This document shows positions 34,305 to 42,436 of a DNA stretch of 64,000 bases, piece by piece. The notes beneath the pieces were generated by a model that had not been told where the DNA came from, did not search any database, and was given only the letters and a program-made list of their open reading frames with translations. Both the position numbers and the translations under genes were made by a program. The stretch is taken from NCBI RefSeq assembly GCF_004208635.1, contig NZ_CP035806.1, positions 62,001-126,000 of the forward strand, given 5' to 3'. Source of the stretch: Leucobacter triazinivorans (GTDB taxonomy: Bacteria > Actinomycetota > Actinomycetes > Actinomycetales > Microbacteriaceae). Within the stretch, counting starts at the first letter, position 1. The number at the start of each line of letters is the position of its first letter.

Positions 34305-35642
34305 GTGAGCAAGCAGCGCGATTTTGTTCTCCGTACCATCGAGGAGCGCGGCGTCAAGTTCGTGCGTCTCTGGTTCAGCGATGTCTCGGGCACGCTGAAA
34401 TCGGTCGCGCTGGCGCCCGCGGAGGTCGAGGGCGCCTTCAGCGAGGGGATCGGCTTCGACGGATCGGCCATCGAGGGCCTTACCCGCGCATACGAGTCCG
34501 ACCTGCTGGCGGTGCCGGATCCCTCGACCTTCCAGCTGCTGCCGTGGCGCAGCCAGACGGCGCCGACGGCGCGCATGTTCTGCGACATCCGCACCCCGAA
34601 CGGCGAGCCGGCGGTGGCGGATCCGCGCAATGTGCTGAAGCGCACGCTCGCGAGGGCGGCCGAGCAGGGATTCACCTTCTACACGCACCCCGAGATCGAG
34701 TTCTACCTGCTCAAGTCGAAGAGCTTCGGCCCCGAGGGGCCCGCTCCCGTCGATCGTGCGGGATACTTCGACAACGTTCCCGGCGGCACCGCGCACGATT
34801 TCCGGCGCGAGAGTGTGAACATGCTCGAGGAACTGGGCATCTCCGTCGAGTTCAGCCACCACGAAGCGGGTCCGGGGCAGAACGAGATCGATCTCCGCTA
34901 CGCCGACGCGCTCACCACGGCCGACAACATCATGACCTTCCGCACGGTGGTGAAGGAGGTCGCCATCTCGCAGGGCGTGCACGCGACGTTCATGCCGAAG
35001 CCGCTCGCGGGCCAGCCGGGATCCGGGATGCACACCCACGTCTCGCTCCTGGAGGGCGACACCAACGCCTTCTACGACGCCGGTGCGCGGTACCAGATCT
35101 CTCAGACCGGCCGCCGATTCATCGCGGGCCTGCTGCGGCACGCGCCCGAGATCACCGCGGTCACCAATCAGTACATCAACTCCTACAAGCGGCTCTGGGG
35201 TGGCGATGAGGCGCCCTCGTTCGTCAGCTGGGGGCACAACAACCGCTCCGCGCTGGTGCGCGTTCCCATGTACAAGCCCGGCAAGGGCGACGCGGCGCGC
35301 GTGGAGTACCGCGGCATGGACAGCGCCGTCAATCCGTACCTGGGCTTCTCCGTGCTGCTCGCGGCCGGTCTCAAAGGAATCCAGGAGGAGTACGAGCTGC
35401 CGCCCGAGGCCGAGAACAACGTGTGGGCGCTCAGCGATGGCGAGCGGCACGCGATGGGCTTCGACCCGCTGCCGACGAGTCTCGACCACGCGCTCGCGGT
35501 GATGGAGCGCTCGGAGCTCGTGGCCGAGACCCTGGGGGAGCAGGTGTTCGCCTATTTCATCCGCGACAAGCGCCGCGAGGTGTCGGAGTACCGCAGCCAG
35601 GTGACCCCGTACGAGCTCTCGTCGATGCTCGACACGGTGTAG
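34305..35642 (+). CDS. glnA2: Glutamine synthetase, GlnA2-type
   Basis: A 445-residue enzyme of the glutamine synthetase superfamily. Typical motifs are FDGSAIEGL, HPEIEFYLL, HHEAGPGQNEIDLRYADALT and FMPKPLAGQPGSGMHTHVSL, the last shared with glutamate/ammonia-binding sites. In Mycobacterium the same gene follows glnA1 and glnE and encodes a second synthetase with low biosynthetic activity. GTG at 34305 follows GGAGCCG. Its stop is two bases from the glnE start, so the pair is cotranscribed. A partial GlnR-like box lies upstream. Confidence 0.93.
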   Translation: MSKQRDFVLRTIEERGVKFVRLWFSDVSGTLKSVALAPAEVEGAFSEGIGFDGSAIEGLTRAYESDLLAVPDPSTFQLLPWRSQTAPTARMFCDIRTPNGEPAVADPRNVLKRTLARAAEQGFTFYTHPEIEFYLLKSKSFGPEGPAPVDRAGYFDNVPGGTAHDFRRESVNMLEELGISVEFSHHEAGPGQNEIDLRYADALTTADNIMTFRTVVKEVAISQGVHATFMPKPLAGQPGSGMHTHVSLLEGDTNAFYDAGARYQISQTGRRFIAGLLRHAPEITAVTNQYINSYKRLWGGDEAPSFVSWGHNNRSALVRVPMYKPGKGDAARVEYRGMDSAVNPYLGFSVLLAAGLKGIQEEYELPPEAENNVWALSDGERHAMGFDPLPTSLDHALAVMERSELVAETLGEQVFAYFIRDKRREVSEYRSQVTPYELSSMLDTV

Positions 35643-35644
35643 CC

Positions 35645-38600
35645 ATGCCGGCCGCGGAGACGGGTGCGGGCCGCTCGGTGCTGAGACTCGCGGACGTCGC
35701 GCGCGCCGGGTTCCAAGATCTCTCGGCCTCCCGCGACGAGCTGCTCGAGCTGGCCGAGGCGCTCGACTGCCCGGTGTCGGAGCTGCTCGCCGCGTTCGGC
35801 CGCGCCGCGGATCCCGATGCTGCGCTGTCCCGCGTTCGACATCTCGCGGAGCAGCACGCGGAGCTGCTGCGCTCGTTCGACGCCCGCTCCTGGCGACGGC
35901 TCGGCCTGCTGATCGGGGCCTCACCAGCACTGGGCGACTTCTTCGCACGGAACCCGCGCCGGCTCGGAGAGATTCTGAGCGAGGGCGGCCGTCTCGTCGA
36001 TCTCGAGGACGCACGGGCAGAGCTGCTCGATGCGATCTCGGATCCCGCCGCGTCCGCGTCAGCGTACGGTCGCGTGCGCAGCGGTGAAGCGGGCTGGAAC
36101 GCCTTGCGCGTGCGCTACCGCGAGCTGCTCGCCTCGCTGATGCTGTGCGATCTGCGTCGCGGACGCCGCGGGCGCGCCGCCGCGTCGTTCGAAGAGATCT
36201 CCCTCTCGCTGTCGGGTCTCGCGGCCGCAGCGATCGAGGCCTCGTACGCGGTAGCCCGAGCCACGGTAGCCGGCGGCGCGTCGGGCCCCCCGGTCGCGCC
36301 GGAGCGCCTCGACGCACTGCGGCTCGCGGTGGTGGCGATGGGGAAGTGCGGCGCGGAGGAACTGAATGTGGTCTCGGACGTCGACGTCGTCTTCGTCGTG
36401 GAGAGCGCTGATGAGGATGCGCTGAGCGGCGACGCGCTGATCCGCCTGGGGACGCGGGTGGCGAGCGAGACGATGCGGGGGATCCACGACCCGGCGCTCG
36501 AGCCCCCGCTCTGGCAGCTCGACGCGAATCTGCGACCCGAGGGGCGGCACGGAACGCTGGTCCGCACGCTCGGGTCGATGCTCAACTACTACGAGCGATG
36601 GGCGAAAGCGTGGGAGTTTCAAGCGCTGCTCAAGGCCCGGCCGCTCGCGGGTGATCTGGAGCTGGGGGACCGCTTCGTGCGCGGCACGCGCGATCTCGTG
36701 TGGGCCTCGTCGTCGCGCGAGGACTTCGTCGGCTCGGTGCAGCGTATGCGCCAGCGCGTCACCGAGCACATCGACGGCGACGAGCTCGAGGTGCAGCTCA
36801 AGCTCGGGCCCGGCGGCCTGCGCGACATCGAGTTCAGTGTGCAACTGCTGCAGCTGGTGCATGGGCAGTACGACGAACGCCTGCATCTGCGCGGCACCCT
36901 CCCGGCGCTGCGCGCCCTCGTGGAGGGAGGGTACGTCGCTCGCAGCGACGGAGAGCGGCTGGCAGACGACTACCGACTCCTCCGCGTCCTGGAGCATCGG
37001 CTGCAACTGCGGGATCTGCGGCGCACGGCGATCATGCCGACCGACGATGAGGGCCTTCGGGTGCTGGCCCGGGCGAGTGGCTTGGCGAGCACCGGGACAG
37101 AGCTGCTCGACCTCTGGGAGCACACGAAGCTCGAGGTGCGGGAGCTGCACCTGAAGATCTTCTACGCGCCGTTGCTCAGCGCCGTGGCGGCGCTTCCGGA
37201 GGAAGAGCTCGTGCTCGGCAGCGAGGAGGCCCGGGCGCGTCTCACGAGCATTGGCTTCCGGGATCCCGACGGCGCGATGCGCCATCTCGCGGCGCTCACT
37301 CGCGGTACGTCCAGACGCTCGCGGATCCAGCGCAACCTGATGCCGGTGCTGCTACAGTGGCTCGCCGAGGGCACCGATCCGGATTACGGACTGTTGGCCT
37401 TCAGGCGCGTGAGCGAGGCCAACCGAGAGAACCCCTGGTACGTGCGTCTGCTGCGCGACGGTACGGACGCCGCCGAGCGGCTCACGCGAGTGCTCTCGTG
37501 CTCGCGCTTCGCGGCGGAGCTGCTCGAGTCGATTCCCGACGCGGTCGCCTGGCTCGAGCGCGACGAGACGCTGCAGCCGGTGGCGCTCGCGCCGCTCCTC
37601 GAGGAGATGCAGGCCCTCGCCTCGCGACGGGCGAGCATCGAGGACGTGGCCGCTGCGCTGCGCGCGGTGCACCGTCGCGAGGTGCTGCGTCTCGCCATGG
37701 GGCGGATCGTCGGTGCGATCGACGACGCCGACGTCGCGGCCGGGCTCGACGCCGCTCACACGGCCCTGCTCGACGCGCTGCTGATCGCGCTCTTCCGGGC
37801 CGAGTACGCCGATGCGCCGGACGCGTCGGCCCAGGCGGCGCCCGAAGGGCTCGAACTCGCGTTGATCGGGATGGGGCGCTACGGGGGGCGCGAGCTCGGA
37901 TTCGCGTCGGACATCGATCTCGTCGCGGTCTTCCGGGCGCCGGCCGCAGTGCCGGCGGATCGCGCGTCGCGCGCCGCGGCGCGCATCGTGGCGGAACTGC
38001 GGCGACTCGTGTCAGACCCCCGCTTCCCGGTCGATCTCGACTTCGACCTGCGCCCCGAGGGTAAGAACGGTCCGCTGGTGCGGAGCCTCGATGCGTATCG
38101 GAGCTACTATGCGCGCTGGTCGGTGACGTGGGAGGCGCAGGCCCTGCTTCGGGCACGGCCTGTAGCCGGAGGTGTTCGGCTCGGCAGCGACTTCATCGCC
38201 ATGGCCGACGAGATCCGCTATCCGGAGGCGTTCGGCGAGTCGCAGGTGCGCGAGGTGCGGCGCATGAAGGCGCGCGTCGAAGCCGAACGACTGCCGCAGG
38301 GCGCCGACCCGAGGCGACACCTCAAACTGGGTCCCGGTGGGATTAGCGACGTGGAGTGGCTCGTGCAGCTCCTGCAGTTGCAGGAGGGGGCCCATCACGC
38401 GTCCCTGCGCACGGTCTCCACGCTCAGCGCGCTCGAGGCGGCATGTGCGCTCGAGCTGATCTCGTCCGACGACGGGCGACAGCTCGCTGATTCGTGGCGC
38501 CTCGCGAGCCGCATTCGGTCTGCGCTGAAGCTGTGGACGAGCCGGAGATCGGACACCCTGCCCACGGACTGGGCGGATCTCGAAGGAATCGCCGGGGTGC

Positions 38601-38728
38601 TCGGTCTTCCCAGCGGGAGCACCTCGGAGCTCGAGGAGCGCTGGTTCGCGGCGTCTCGGCGGTCTCGCGCGGTGTTCGAACGCGCGTTCTTCGGGTACCA
38701 GGAGGACGCGCACATCGCTCGGTACTGA
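35645..38728 (+). CDS. glnE: Bifunctional glutamine synthetase adenylyltransferase/adenylyl-removing enzyme
   Basis: A 1027-residue two-headed nucleotidyltransferase that adds AMP to, and removes it from, glutamine synthetase. Both halves carry the motif G-x3-G-x-E-L-x3-SD-x-D: MGKCGAEELNVVSDVDVVFV near residue 234 and MGRYGGRELGFASDIDLVAV near residue 742. Each is followed by a glutamine-synthetase-adenylylation linker (KLGPGGLRDIEFSVQLLQL and KLGPGGISDVEWLVQLLQL). Length fits actinobacterial GlnE. It starts two bases after glnA2 and faces glnA1, whose Tyr402 is the expected target. Confidence 0.97.
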   Translation: MPAAETGAGRSVLRLADVARAGFQDLSASRDELLELAEALDCPVSELLAAFGRAADPDAALSRVRHLAEQHAELLRSFDARSWRRLGLLIGASPALGDFFARNPRRLGEILSEGGRLVDLEDARAELLDAISDPAASASAYGRVRSGEAGWNALRVRYRELLASLMLCDLRRGRRGRAAASFEEISLSLSGLAAAAIEASYAVARATVAGGASGPPVAPERLDALRLAVVAMGKCGAEELNVVSDVDVVFVVESADEDALSGDALIRLGTRVASETMRGIHDPALEPPLWQLDANLRPEGRHGTLVRTLGSMLNYYERWAKAWEFQALLKARPLAGDLELGDRFVRGTRDLVWASSSREDFVGSVQRMRQRVTEHIDGDELEVQLKLGPGGLRDIEFSVQLLQLVHGQYDERLHLRGTLPALRALVEGGYVARSDGERLADDYRLLRVLEHRLQLRDLRRTAIMPTDDEGLRVLARASGLASTGTELLDLWEHTKLEVRELHLKIFYAPLLSAVAALPEEELVLGSEEARARLTSIGFRDPDGAMRHLAALTRGTSRRSRIQRNLMPVLLQWLAEGTDPDYGLLAFRRVSEANRENPWYVRLLRDGTDAAERLTRVLSCSRFAAELLESIPDAVAWLERDETLQPVALAPLLEEMQALASRRASIEDVAAALRAVHRREVLRLAMGRIVGAIDDADVAAGLDAAHTALLDALLIALFRAEYADAPDASAQAAPEGLELALIGMGRYGGRELGFASDIDLVAVFRAPAAVPADRASRAAARIVAELRRLVSDPRFPVDLDFDLRPEGKNGPLVRSLDAYRSYYARWSVTWEAQALLRARPVAGGVRLGSDFIAMADEIRYPEAFGESQVREVRRMKARVEAERLPQGADPRRHLKLGPGGISDVEWLVQLLQLQEGAHHASLRTVSTLSALEAACALELISSDDGRQLADSWRLASRIRSALKLWTSRRSDTLPTDWADLEGIAGVLGLPSGSTSELEERWFAASRRSRAVFERAFFGYQEDAHIARY

Positions 38729-38799
38729 GAGCGGCGGGCGCGTCACCCACCCGTCACCCGGCGTGCTCCGATTGTTCACCCGGGGGGCTAGCGGAAAAC

Positions 38800-38826
38800 G
38801 TTATCGAAGCGTAATCTGATCGTTAT
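38800..38826 (+). promoter_or_regulatory. Three phased GTNAT pentamers and -10 before a small open frame
   Basis: GTTAT, GTAAT and GTTAT follow each other at exact 11-base spacing (38800, 38811, 38822), the phasing of GlnR boxes but with T in place of the final C. The middle pentamer overlaps a TAATCT -10-like hexamer (38812-38817). Confidence 0.35.
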
Positions 38827-38902
38827 GCAGTACTTACAATCATTTCTCGAGGCCCTGCTCGCCGAAGACGGGGCCGAATTCGAGGACGAACTCGAATCCT
38901 GA
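38825..38902 (+). CDS. Candidate 25-residue acidic small protein between glnE and glnA1
   Basis: ATG at 38825 opens a 25-codon frame encoding MQYLQSFLEALLAEDGAEFE and then DELES. It has a hydrophobic helix-like N-terminal half and a strongly acidic end. There is no ribosome site, but TAATCT ends seven bases before the ATG, as in the leaderless genes of this window, and the frame is followed after 35 bases by a strong terminator. I recognise no family. It might be a nitrogen-linked small protein or a chance frame on a short transcript. Confidence 0.45.
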   Translation: MQYLQSFLEALLAEDGAEFEDELES

Positions 38903-38937
38903 CCGCCCGCCCGCGCAACAGCGACGTTGCCCCGATA

Positions 38938-38984
38938 CGAAACGAGGACGCCCCCGGCAAACTGCCGGGGGCGTCCTCGTTTCG
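38938..38984. terminator. Strong bidirectional terminator between glnE and glnA1
   Basis: A perfect 22-base inverted repeat with a 3-base AAC loop; arms run CGAAACGAGGACGCCCCCGG plus CA and its complement. The A-rich and T-rich ends provide a short T-run in both directions. It separates the converging glnA2-glnE unit (with the small frame) and glnA1. Confidence 0.93.
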
Positions 38985-39000
38985 CGGGCTCTTCGCGTGC

Positions 39001-40425
39001 TCAGACGCCGTAGTAGAGTTCGAACTCGAAGGGGTGCGGGCGCAGCGCCATCGGCGCGAGTTCATTCTCCCGCTTGTACTCGATCCAGGTCTCCACGAGC
39101 TCCTCGGTGAAGACCCCGCCCTCCAGAAGGAACTGGTGGTCGGCTTCGAGCGCGTCGAGCGCTTCCTCGAGCGAGCCGGGGACCTGGGGGATGTTCTTCG
39201 CCTCCTCGGGCGGCAACTCGTAGAGATCCTTGTCGATCGGCTCCATCGGCTCGATACGATTGCGAATCCCGTCGAGGCCGGCCATCATCTGGGCAGCGAA
39301 AGCGAGGTAGGGATTGCCCGACGCATCGGGAGCCCGGAACTCGATGCGCTTGGCCTTCGGGTTCGAGCCGGTGAGCGGGATGCGCACGGCCGCCGAGCGG
39401 TTGCCGGCGGAGTAGGCCAGGTTCACGGGGGCCTCGTAGCCCTTGACCAGACGGCGGTAGCTGTTGATGGTCGGGTTGGTGAAGGCGAGCAGCGCCGGCG
39501 CGTGGTGCAGGATCCCCCCGATGTACCAGCGGGCGACGTCGGAGAGCTGCGCATAGCCGTTCTCGTCGTAGAAGAGCGGCTCGCCACCCTTCCAGAGCGA
39601 CATGTGGGTGTGCATGCCCGAGCCGTTGTCTCCGAACACGGGCTTCGGCATGAACGTCGCGGTCTTGCCCCAGAGCTCAGCCGTGTTCTTCACGACGTAC
39701 TTGAACTTGAGCACGTCATCGGCGGCCTTCACGAGCGTGTTGAAGCGGTAGTTGATCTCCGCCTGACCGGGTGCACCCACCTCGTGATGCGATCGCTCGA
39801 GGTGGAGACCGGCCTCGATCAGTCGTAGCGAGATGTCGTCGCGCAGATCCGCCTGCTTGTCGACGGGCGAGACGGGGAAGTAGCCGCCCTTCTCGCGCGT
39901 GGTGTTGCCGAGGTTGCCGCCCTCGACCTTGCGAGCGGAGTTCCACGACGCCTCTTCCGAGTCGACCTCGTAGAAGGTGCGACGCGGCGTGGTCTCGTAA
40001 CGGACGGAATCCAGGATGTAGAACTCGGCTTCGGGCGCGAAGAACGCGGTGTCGGCGACCCCGGTGGACGTCAGGTACTGCTCCGCCTTCTTGGCGACCT
40101 GGCGCGGATCCTTCGCGTAGATCTCTCCGGTGCGGGGGTTGAAGATGTCGCAGATGACGATCAGGGTGCGCTCTGCGCGGAACTGGTCGATGTAGGCGGT
40201 CGTGACATCGGGGATCAGCTGCATGTCGGATTCGGCGATTCCCGCGAAGCCGCGGATCGACGAGCCGTCGAACATCTGCCCGACCTCGAAGAAGTCAGGG
40301 TCTACCGTCGCGGCGGGGATGTTGAAGTGCTGCTGCACCCCCGGCAGATCGGTGAAACGGATGTCGACGAACTTGACGTCCGTCTCCTTGATGAAGTCCA
40401 TGACTTCCTGCGGGGTGTTGAACAT
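39001..40425 (-). CDS. glnA1: Glutamine synthetase, main type I-beta enzyme
   Basis: A 474-residue enzyme that makes glutamine from glutamate and ammonia and works as a dodecamer. Motifs: [72 protein letters not shown], and the adenylylation loop [12 protein letters not shown] with Tyr402, the residue modified by GlnE. The last residues ELYYGV are the usual C-terminus. GlnE lies just downstream in convergent orientation. A GlnR-type box and a TAGGGT -10 (40493-40498, minus strand) lie upstream, so it is probably induced under nitrogen limitation. Confidence 0.97.
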   Translation of the reverse strand: MFNTPQEVMDFIKETDVKFVDIRFTDLPGVQQHFNIPAATVDPDFFEVGQMFDGSSIRGFAGIAESDMQLIPDVTTAYIDQFRAERTLIVICDIFNPRTGEIYAKDPRQVAKKAEQYLTSTGVADTAFFAPEAEFYILDSVRYETTPRRTFYEVDSEEASWNSARKVEGGNLGNTTREKGGYFPVSPVDKQADLRDDISLRLIEAGLHLERSHHEVGAPGQAEINYRFNTLVKAADDVLKFKYVVKNTAELWGKTATFMPKPVFGDNGSGMHTHMSLWKGGEPLFYDENGYAQLSDVARWYIGGILHHAPALLAFTNPTINSYRRLVKGYEAPVNLAYSAGNRSAAVRIPLTGSNPKAKRIEFRAPDASGNPYLAFAAQMMAGLDGIRNRIEPMEPIDKDLYELPPEEAKNIPQVPGSLEEALDALEADHQFLLEGGVFTEELVETWIEYKRENELAPMALRPHPFEFELYYGV

Positions 40426-40508
40426 GCTGCTCCTTTTCGCCTGTGCGCAGTACCGTCCGGAATCGCGGTGCGGAACCGGACGACTGCGTTCAACCCTACG
40501 CGACCGCG

Positions 40509-40546
40509 GTTTCAGACACGTGATTCCGATGTTTCGTGCGTGTTAC
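40509..40546 (-). promoter_or_regulatory. GlnR-type nitrogen box upstream of glnA1
   Basis: On the glnA1 strand the order is GTAAC, six bases, GAAAC, six bases, ATCAC, six bases, GAAAC: four pentamers at exact 11-base spacing, the a1-b1-a2-b2 pattern of actinobacterial GlnR sites. It starts 11 bases above the TAGGGT -10 and so covers the -35 position, as expected for an OmpR-type activator. glnR itself is not in this window. Confidence 0.7.
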
Positions 40547-40605
40547 GCACGACGCGCGGATGCTGCGCCGAAACGCCGATGAAACCGGGCGCTCCTTCGC
40601 GGCTC

Positions 40606-41034
40606 TCACGCGCGGACGAGCACCGTGCCCGCGATCTTGTCGTGGAAGCCGCGCTGGTCGGAATCCCAGACGAGCACCGGGATCACGAGGCACAGCAGCA
40701 CCGTGCGCAGGATCGGGCGCCAGAGACCGACCCATCCCCCCGTGATCGGCACCACGCGCAGTCCCAGCAGCCGGTGGCCGATGGATCCGCCGATCGTAGG
40801 GATGAAGACGATCTGCATGGCGGCGAAGATGGCATAGTTCCACCACTCGGGGTGGGCGCCCCCGATCAGCAGGTAGGCGGGCAGCGCCGCGAGCGCCCAG
40901 TCGAGAAAGATCGCCAGGACCCGCCGCCCGAGTCGAGCAACGGAGTGAGGTCCCGTGTCCGGCAGGCCGAGGCGCTCGCCCGGCCACTTGCTGGGTTCGA
41001 GATCACCGAACCTCTGCGGAGCGGAGTTGGCCAT
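40606..41034 (-). CDS. RDD family membrane protein
   Basis: A 142-residue protein with three predicted membrane helices. The first helix, LGRRVLAIFLDWALAALPAY, contains the R-x(n)-D signature that names the family, and GGSIGHRLLGLRVV is the second landmark. The C-terminal QRGFHDKIAGTVLVRA is also typical (HDK). Function is unknown. In Mycobacterium the same gene stands between the DUF4191 gene and glnA1, and it is here too, five bases after the DUF4191 gene. Confidence 0.9.
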   Translation of the reverse strand: MANSAPQRFGDLEPSKWPGERLGLPDTGPHSVARLGRRVLAIFLDWALAALPAYLLIGGAHPEWWNYAIFAAMQIVFIPTIGGSIGHRLLGLRVVPITGGWVGLWRPILRTVLLCLVIPVLVWDSDQRGFHDKIAGTVLVRA

Positions 41035-41039
41035 CGGTA

Positions 41040-41729
41040 TCAGCGCGGGCGCTGCGAGCGCATGCGATTCGGGTCCATCCCCTTCGGGATGCCGACAGGT
41101 GCCGCCTGCAGCGACGACAGACGGTTGTAGACCGCCGCGACCTCATTGCGATTGAGCTTCGGCTTCAGCCGCACCAGCGTCTTCGAGAGGCGCGCGAGAG
41201 GCACGCCGTCGCCATCGGGGCCGACGTACAGGTGCACGATCTCGACGTTGCGCATGGCGCGGCGGATCTTGCGCTCCTCGTCGGCGGCCATGCGCTGCGC
41301 GCGCTGCTTCGAGCCCTCGGAGATGAGCACGATGCCACCTCGACCGACGACGCGGTAGACGGCATCCTGGTTGCGGTTGATGGCCACGGGCACCTCGGAT
41401 CCGCGCCAGGACCGACGAAGGGCGCTCTGCACGACCGCGCCCACGGCGCCGGGGCGACCTTCGATCTGCTCGTAGGCGATCTTCTCGGCCCGTCGGCCCA
41501 GGACGATCATGACGAGCAGGATGCCGACCAGCACGCCGGTGACGGGCCAGAGCACCCAGCCGAACCAGTTCCCGCTGAGCAGCCATGCGAGGAGCACCGA
41601 GATCGCGACGGGCCCGATGAAGCAGAGCAGAAGCACCCACGGCAGGTTCCGATCGTGGACCTTCGTGGTCCGATAGATCTCGACCATCTGCCGAATGCGG
41701 CCGGTGCGCTTTGCCTTCTCTTCTGCCAT
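41040..41729 (-). CDS. DUF4191 domain membrane protein
   Basis: A 229-residue protein with a basic N-terminus (EEKAKRTGRIRQMVEIYRTT), two adjacent membrane helices at about 30-75 and a soluble C-terminal domain containing VGRGGIVLISEGSKQRAQRM. This matches the DUF4191 family, conserved in actinobacteria next to lipA and glnA1 but without known function. TATCCT lies six bases before the ATG at 41729, pointing to a leaderless mRNA. The RDD gene follows after five bases. Confidence 0.88.
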   Translation of the reverse strand: MAEEKAKRTGRIRQMVEIYRTTKVHDRNLPWVLLLCFIGPVAISVLLAWLLSGNWFGWVLWPVTGVLVGILLVMIVLGRRAEKIAYEQIEGRPGAVGAVVQSALRRSWRGSEVPVAINRNQDAVYRVVGRGGIVLISEGSKQRAQRMAADEERKIRRAMRNVEIVHLYVGPDGDGVPLARLSKTLVRLKPKLNRNEVAAVYNRLSSLQAAPVGIPKGMDPNRMRSQRPR

Positions 41730-42290
41730 ACGTCCAGGATATCGCCTCCGAGCGAGCGCGCGTGCCGTCAGCCGTGGCCGTGCAGCGGTTGTTCGCTCAC
41801 AGCAGCGGGACCATGCCGGGGGAGCCGACTCGATCCACAGTCTGGTGCATCCCCGGCACGTCTGGCTGCTGGATCGCGGAGCATGGAGACATGTTCGGAA
41901 CGCGAGCCGTACTGAAGGCGACACCCCCGAAGACGTCTGCGTCGGTGCCGGGCGCAGCCGCGGCGCTTGCAGCCCGAGCAGAACGCACGTGCGCAGCGGG
42001 GATCGAGGTGCGAGCTCGCGGCGGGTGCGCCGCCCCGGATCGTCGAGAAGCGCGGCACACGTGGCGCGGTCACGACCGCGGGTGCCGCAGCATCGGCATG
42101 CCGCTCGACGGCCTGCTCCGCGCGCTGCGTCGCTGGGATACCTCGGGTGCCGCGGCGCTGCTCTGCGAGGCGATCCTGGACGCTGCGACAGAGATCGACG
42201 CGCTCGGCGGGGAGTGGACGCCTGCGCACGCTCGGGAGATCGTCGGCTACGAGATCCGCCGGCGGATCACGCCGCTCGCGACCGGAATAC
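41730..42290. other. Region without a recognisable gene where lipB-lipA would be expected
   Basis: About 560 bases between the DUF4191 gene and the sucB terminator. In Mycobacterium lipB and lipA occupy this place. I looked on both strands for LipA cysteine motifs and the LipB catalytic motif and found none. The best coding-looking stretch is the plus-strand frame starting at 42098; the frames between 41740 and 42090 have uneven codon use on both strands. Confidence 0.6.
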
Positions 42291-42436
42291 GGCTCGGGCC
42301 GCAACTCCCGAGGGAGTTGCGGCCCGAGCCGAGGAGCGGGGTTCGGTTCAGATCCCCAGGTTGGCTGCGAAGTCGCCGGCTTCGAGACGCTGGCGCATCT
42401 GACCGAGGAACCGCGCTGCGTCGGCACCGTCGATGA
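42098..42436 (+). CDS. Hypothetical small protein, doubtful
   Basis: An ATG frame of about 112 residues beginning [20 protein letters not shown], with [20 protein letters not shown] and a helical, alanine- and leucine-rich first 60 residues. Its third codon positions are strongly G/C up to about 42285, which favours coding. Against it: no ribosome site or -10 near the start, no family I know, and the frame then runs through the sucB terminator and into the 3' end of sucB on the other strand. A shorter real product or a gene fragment is possible. Confidence 0.3.
   Translation: MPLDGLLRALRRWDTSGAAALLCEAILDAATEIDALGGEWTPAHAREIVGYEIRRRITPLATGIRLGPQLPRELRPEPRSGVRFRSPGWLRSRRLRDAGASDRGTALRRHRR
42291..42330. 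terminator. Terminator downstream of sucB
   Basis: A perfect 19-base inverted repeat (42291-42309 and 42312-42330), arm GGCTCGGGCCGCAACTCCC, with the two halves separated by two bases, lies 17 bases beyond the sucB stop. There is no long T-run, as is common in high-GC actinobacteria. Confidence 0.85.

Noticed and set aside
41797..42060. Minus-strand 87-codon frame in the lipBA gap
   Set aside because: No ribosome site or -10 element, uneven codon use and no family; it could be a relic but I cannot support it as a gene.
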